NCBI GenBank assembly: GCA_900019385.1
Contig: FIZJ01000028.1
Span: 1-55,247 of the forward strand
Source: an uncultured Clostridia bacterium
GTDB taxonomy: Bacteria; Bacillota; Limnochordia; Darwinibacteriales; DTU012
Direction: 5' to 3'
Length of the DNA: 55,247 nt
This document shows positions 55,148 to 55,247 of the stretch, piece after piece. The notes beneath the pieces are model-generated. The model had not been told where the DNA came from and searched no databases. It saw only the letters and a list, made by a program, of their open reading frames with translations. Position 1 is the first letter of the stretch, and the number at the start of each line of letters is the position of its first letter. Both the position numbers and the translations under genes were made by a program.

Positions 55148-55247
55148 AAGAGTGTTGCGCTCACAGGTGGCGCAATATCTTTCAGTGGACCTTGAAAACT
55201 AAACAGCAGAAGTGCGAAAACGCAAGCAAGACCCTGTCAATGCGCTG
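55148..55247 (+). other. rRNA operon leader, upstream of 16S
   Basis: After P2 a stem-loop TTGCGC / GCGCAA (55155-55175) is followed by CCTTGAAAACTAAACAGCAG, a sequence like the TTTGAAAACTGAACA leader found before 16S and in spacers of Firmicutes rRNA operons. The 16S gene itself begins beyond the window. An rRNA operon directly after gyrA is as in Bacillus (rrnO). Confidence 0.75.

Overview
The window spans the replication origin and its flanks in an endospore-forming member of the Firmicutes of roughly half GC content. The gene order rpmH - oriC - dnaA - dnaN - yaaA - recF - remB - gyrB - gyrA - (start of an rRNA operon) is that of Bacillus and Clostridia, and the left flank carries the classic rpmH-rnpA-yidD-yidC-jag, mnmE-mnmG-rsmG-noc-parA-parB block. 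Sporulation genes (yabG, yyaC, a spore-type LonC, a SipL-like SPOCS/LysM protein) support a spore former; the exact lineage cannot be fixed by eye, but a deep Clostridia or Limnochordia-like group is plausible.

Layout. Positions 1-371: a truncated gene start and the broken tail of an AraC regulator. 372-12868 (minus strand): purR, a nucleotidyltransferase, ispE, a small DMT transporter, SipL-like and LysM/GH18 spore-coat-type proteins, veg with two strong promoters, yabG, rsmA, dnaB, a DnaD-like gene and an ABC-F ATPase. 12948-17436: femX-like (plus), ddl (minus), a 30-residue ORF with galT-galK (plus). 17468-25264 (minus): aroE, lonC, rplI, a DUF2232 gene, rpsR-ssb-rpsF, ychF, a two-P-loop ATPase and a DUF951 gene. 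25405-32435: a PrsA/SurA-like foldase (plus), the glycine cleavage operon gcvT-H-PA-PB (minus), a TPR protein and a YkvI-like membrane protein (minus). 32539-44850: yyaC (plus), a parS site, an FlhG/MinD-like ATPase, parB, parA, noc, rsmG, two tandem mnmG genes, mnmE, jag, yidC, yidD, rnpA and rpmH (minus). 44926-47164 is a bipartite oriC around dnaA. To the right everything is on the plus strand up to the promoters and leader of an rRNA operon at the window end.

The direction of transcription flips at oriC, so most genes run with the replication fork; the plus-strand genes left of the origin (femX, galT/galK, the foldase, yyaC) are the lagging-strand exceptions. Functionally the window holds initiation and sliding-clamp genes, chromosome segregation with its parS and probable Noc sites, tRNA wobble-uridine modification (MnmE/MnmG), folate one-carbon supply (GCV), membrane insertion and sporulation functions. 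The most unusual features are the tandem, diverged mnmG pair, where each copy departs from the family consensus in different motifs, and a PilZN-like/FlhG fusion beside parAB. No CRISPR array, insertion sequence, tRNA gene or prophage was seen.
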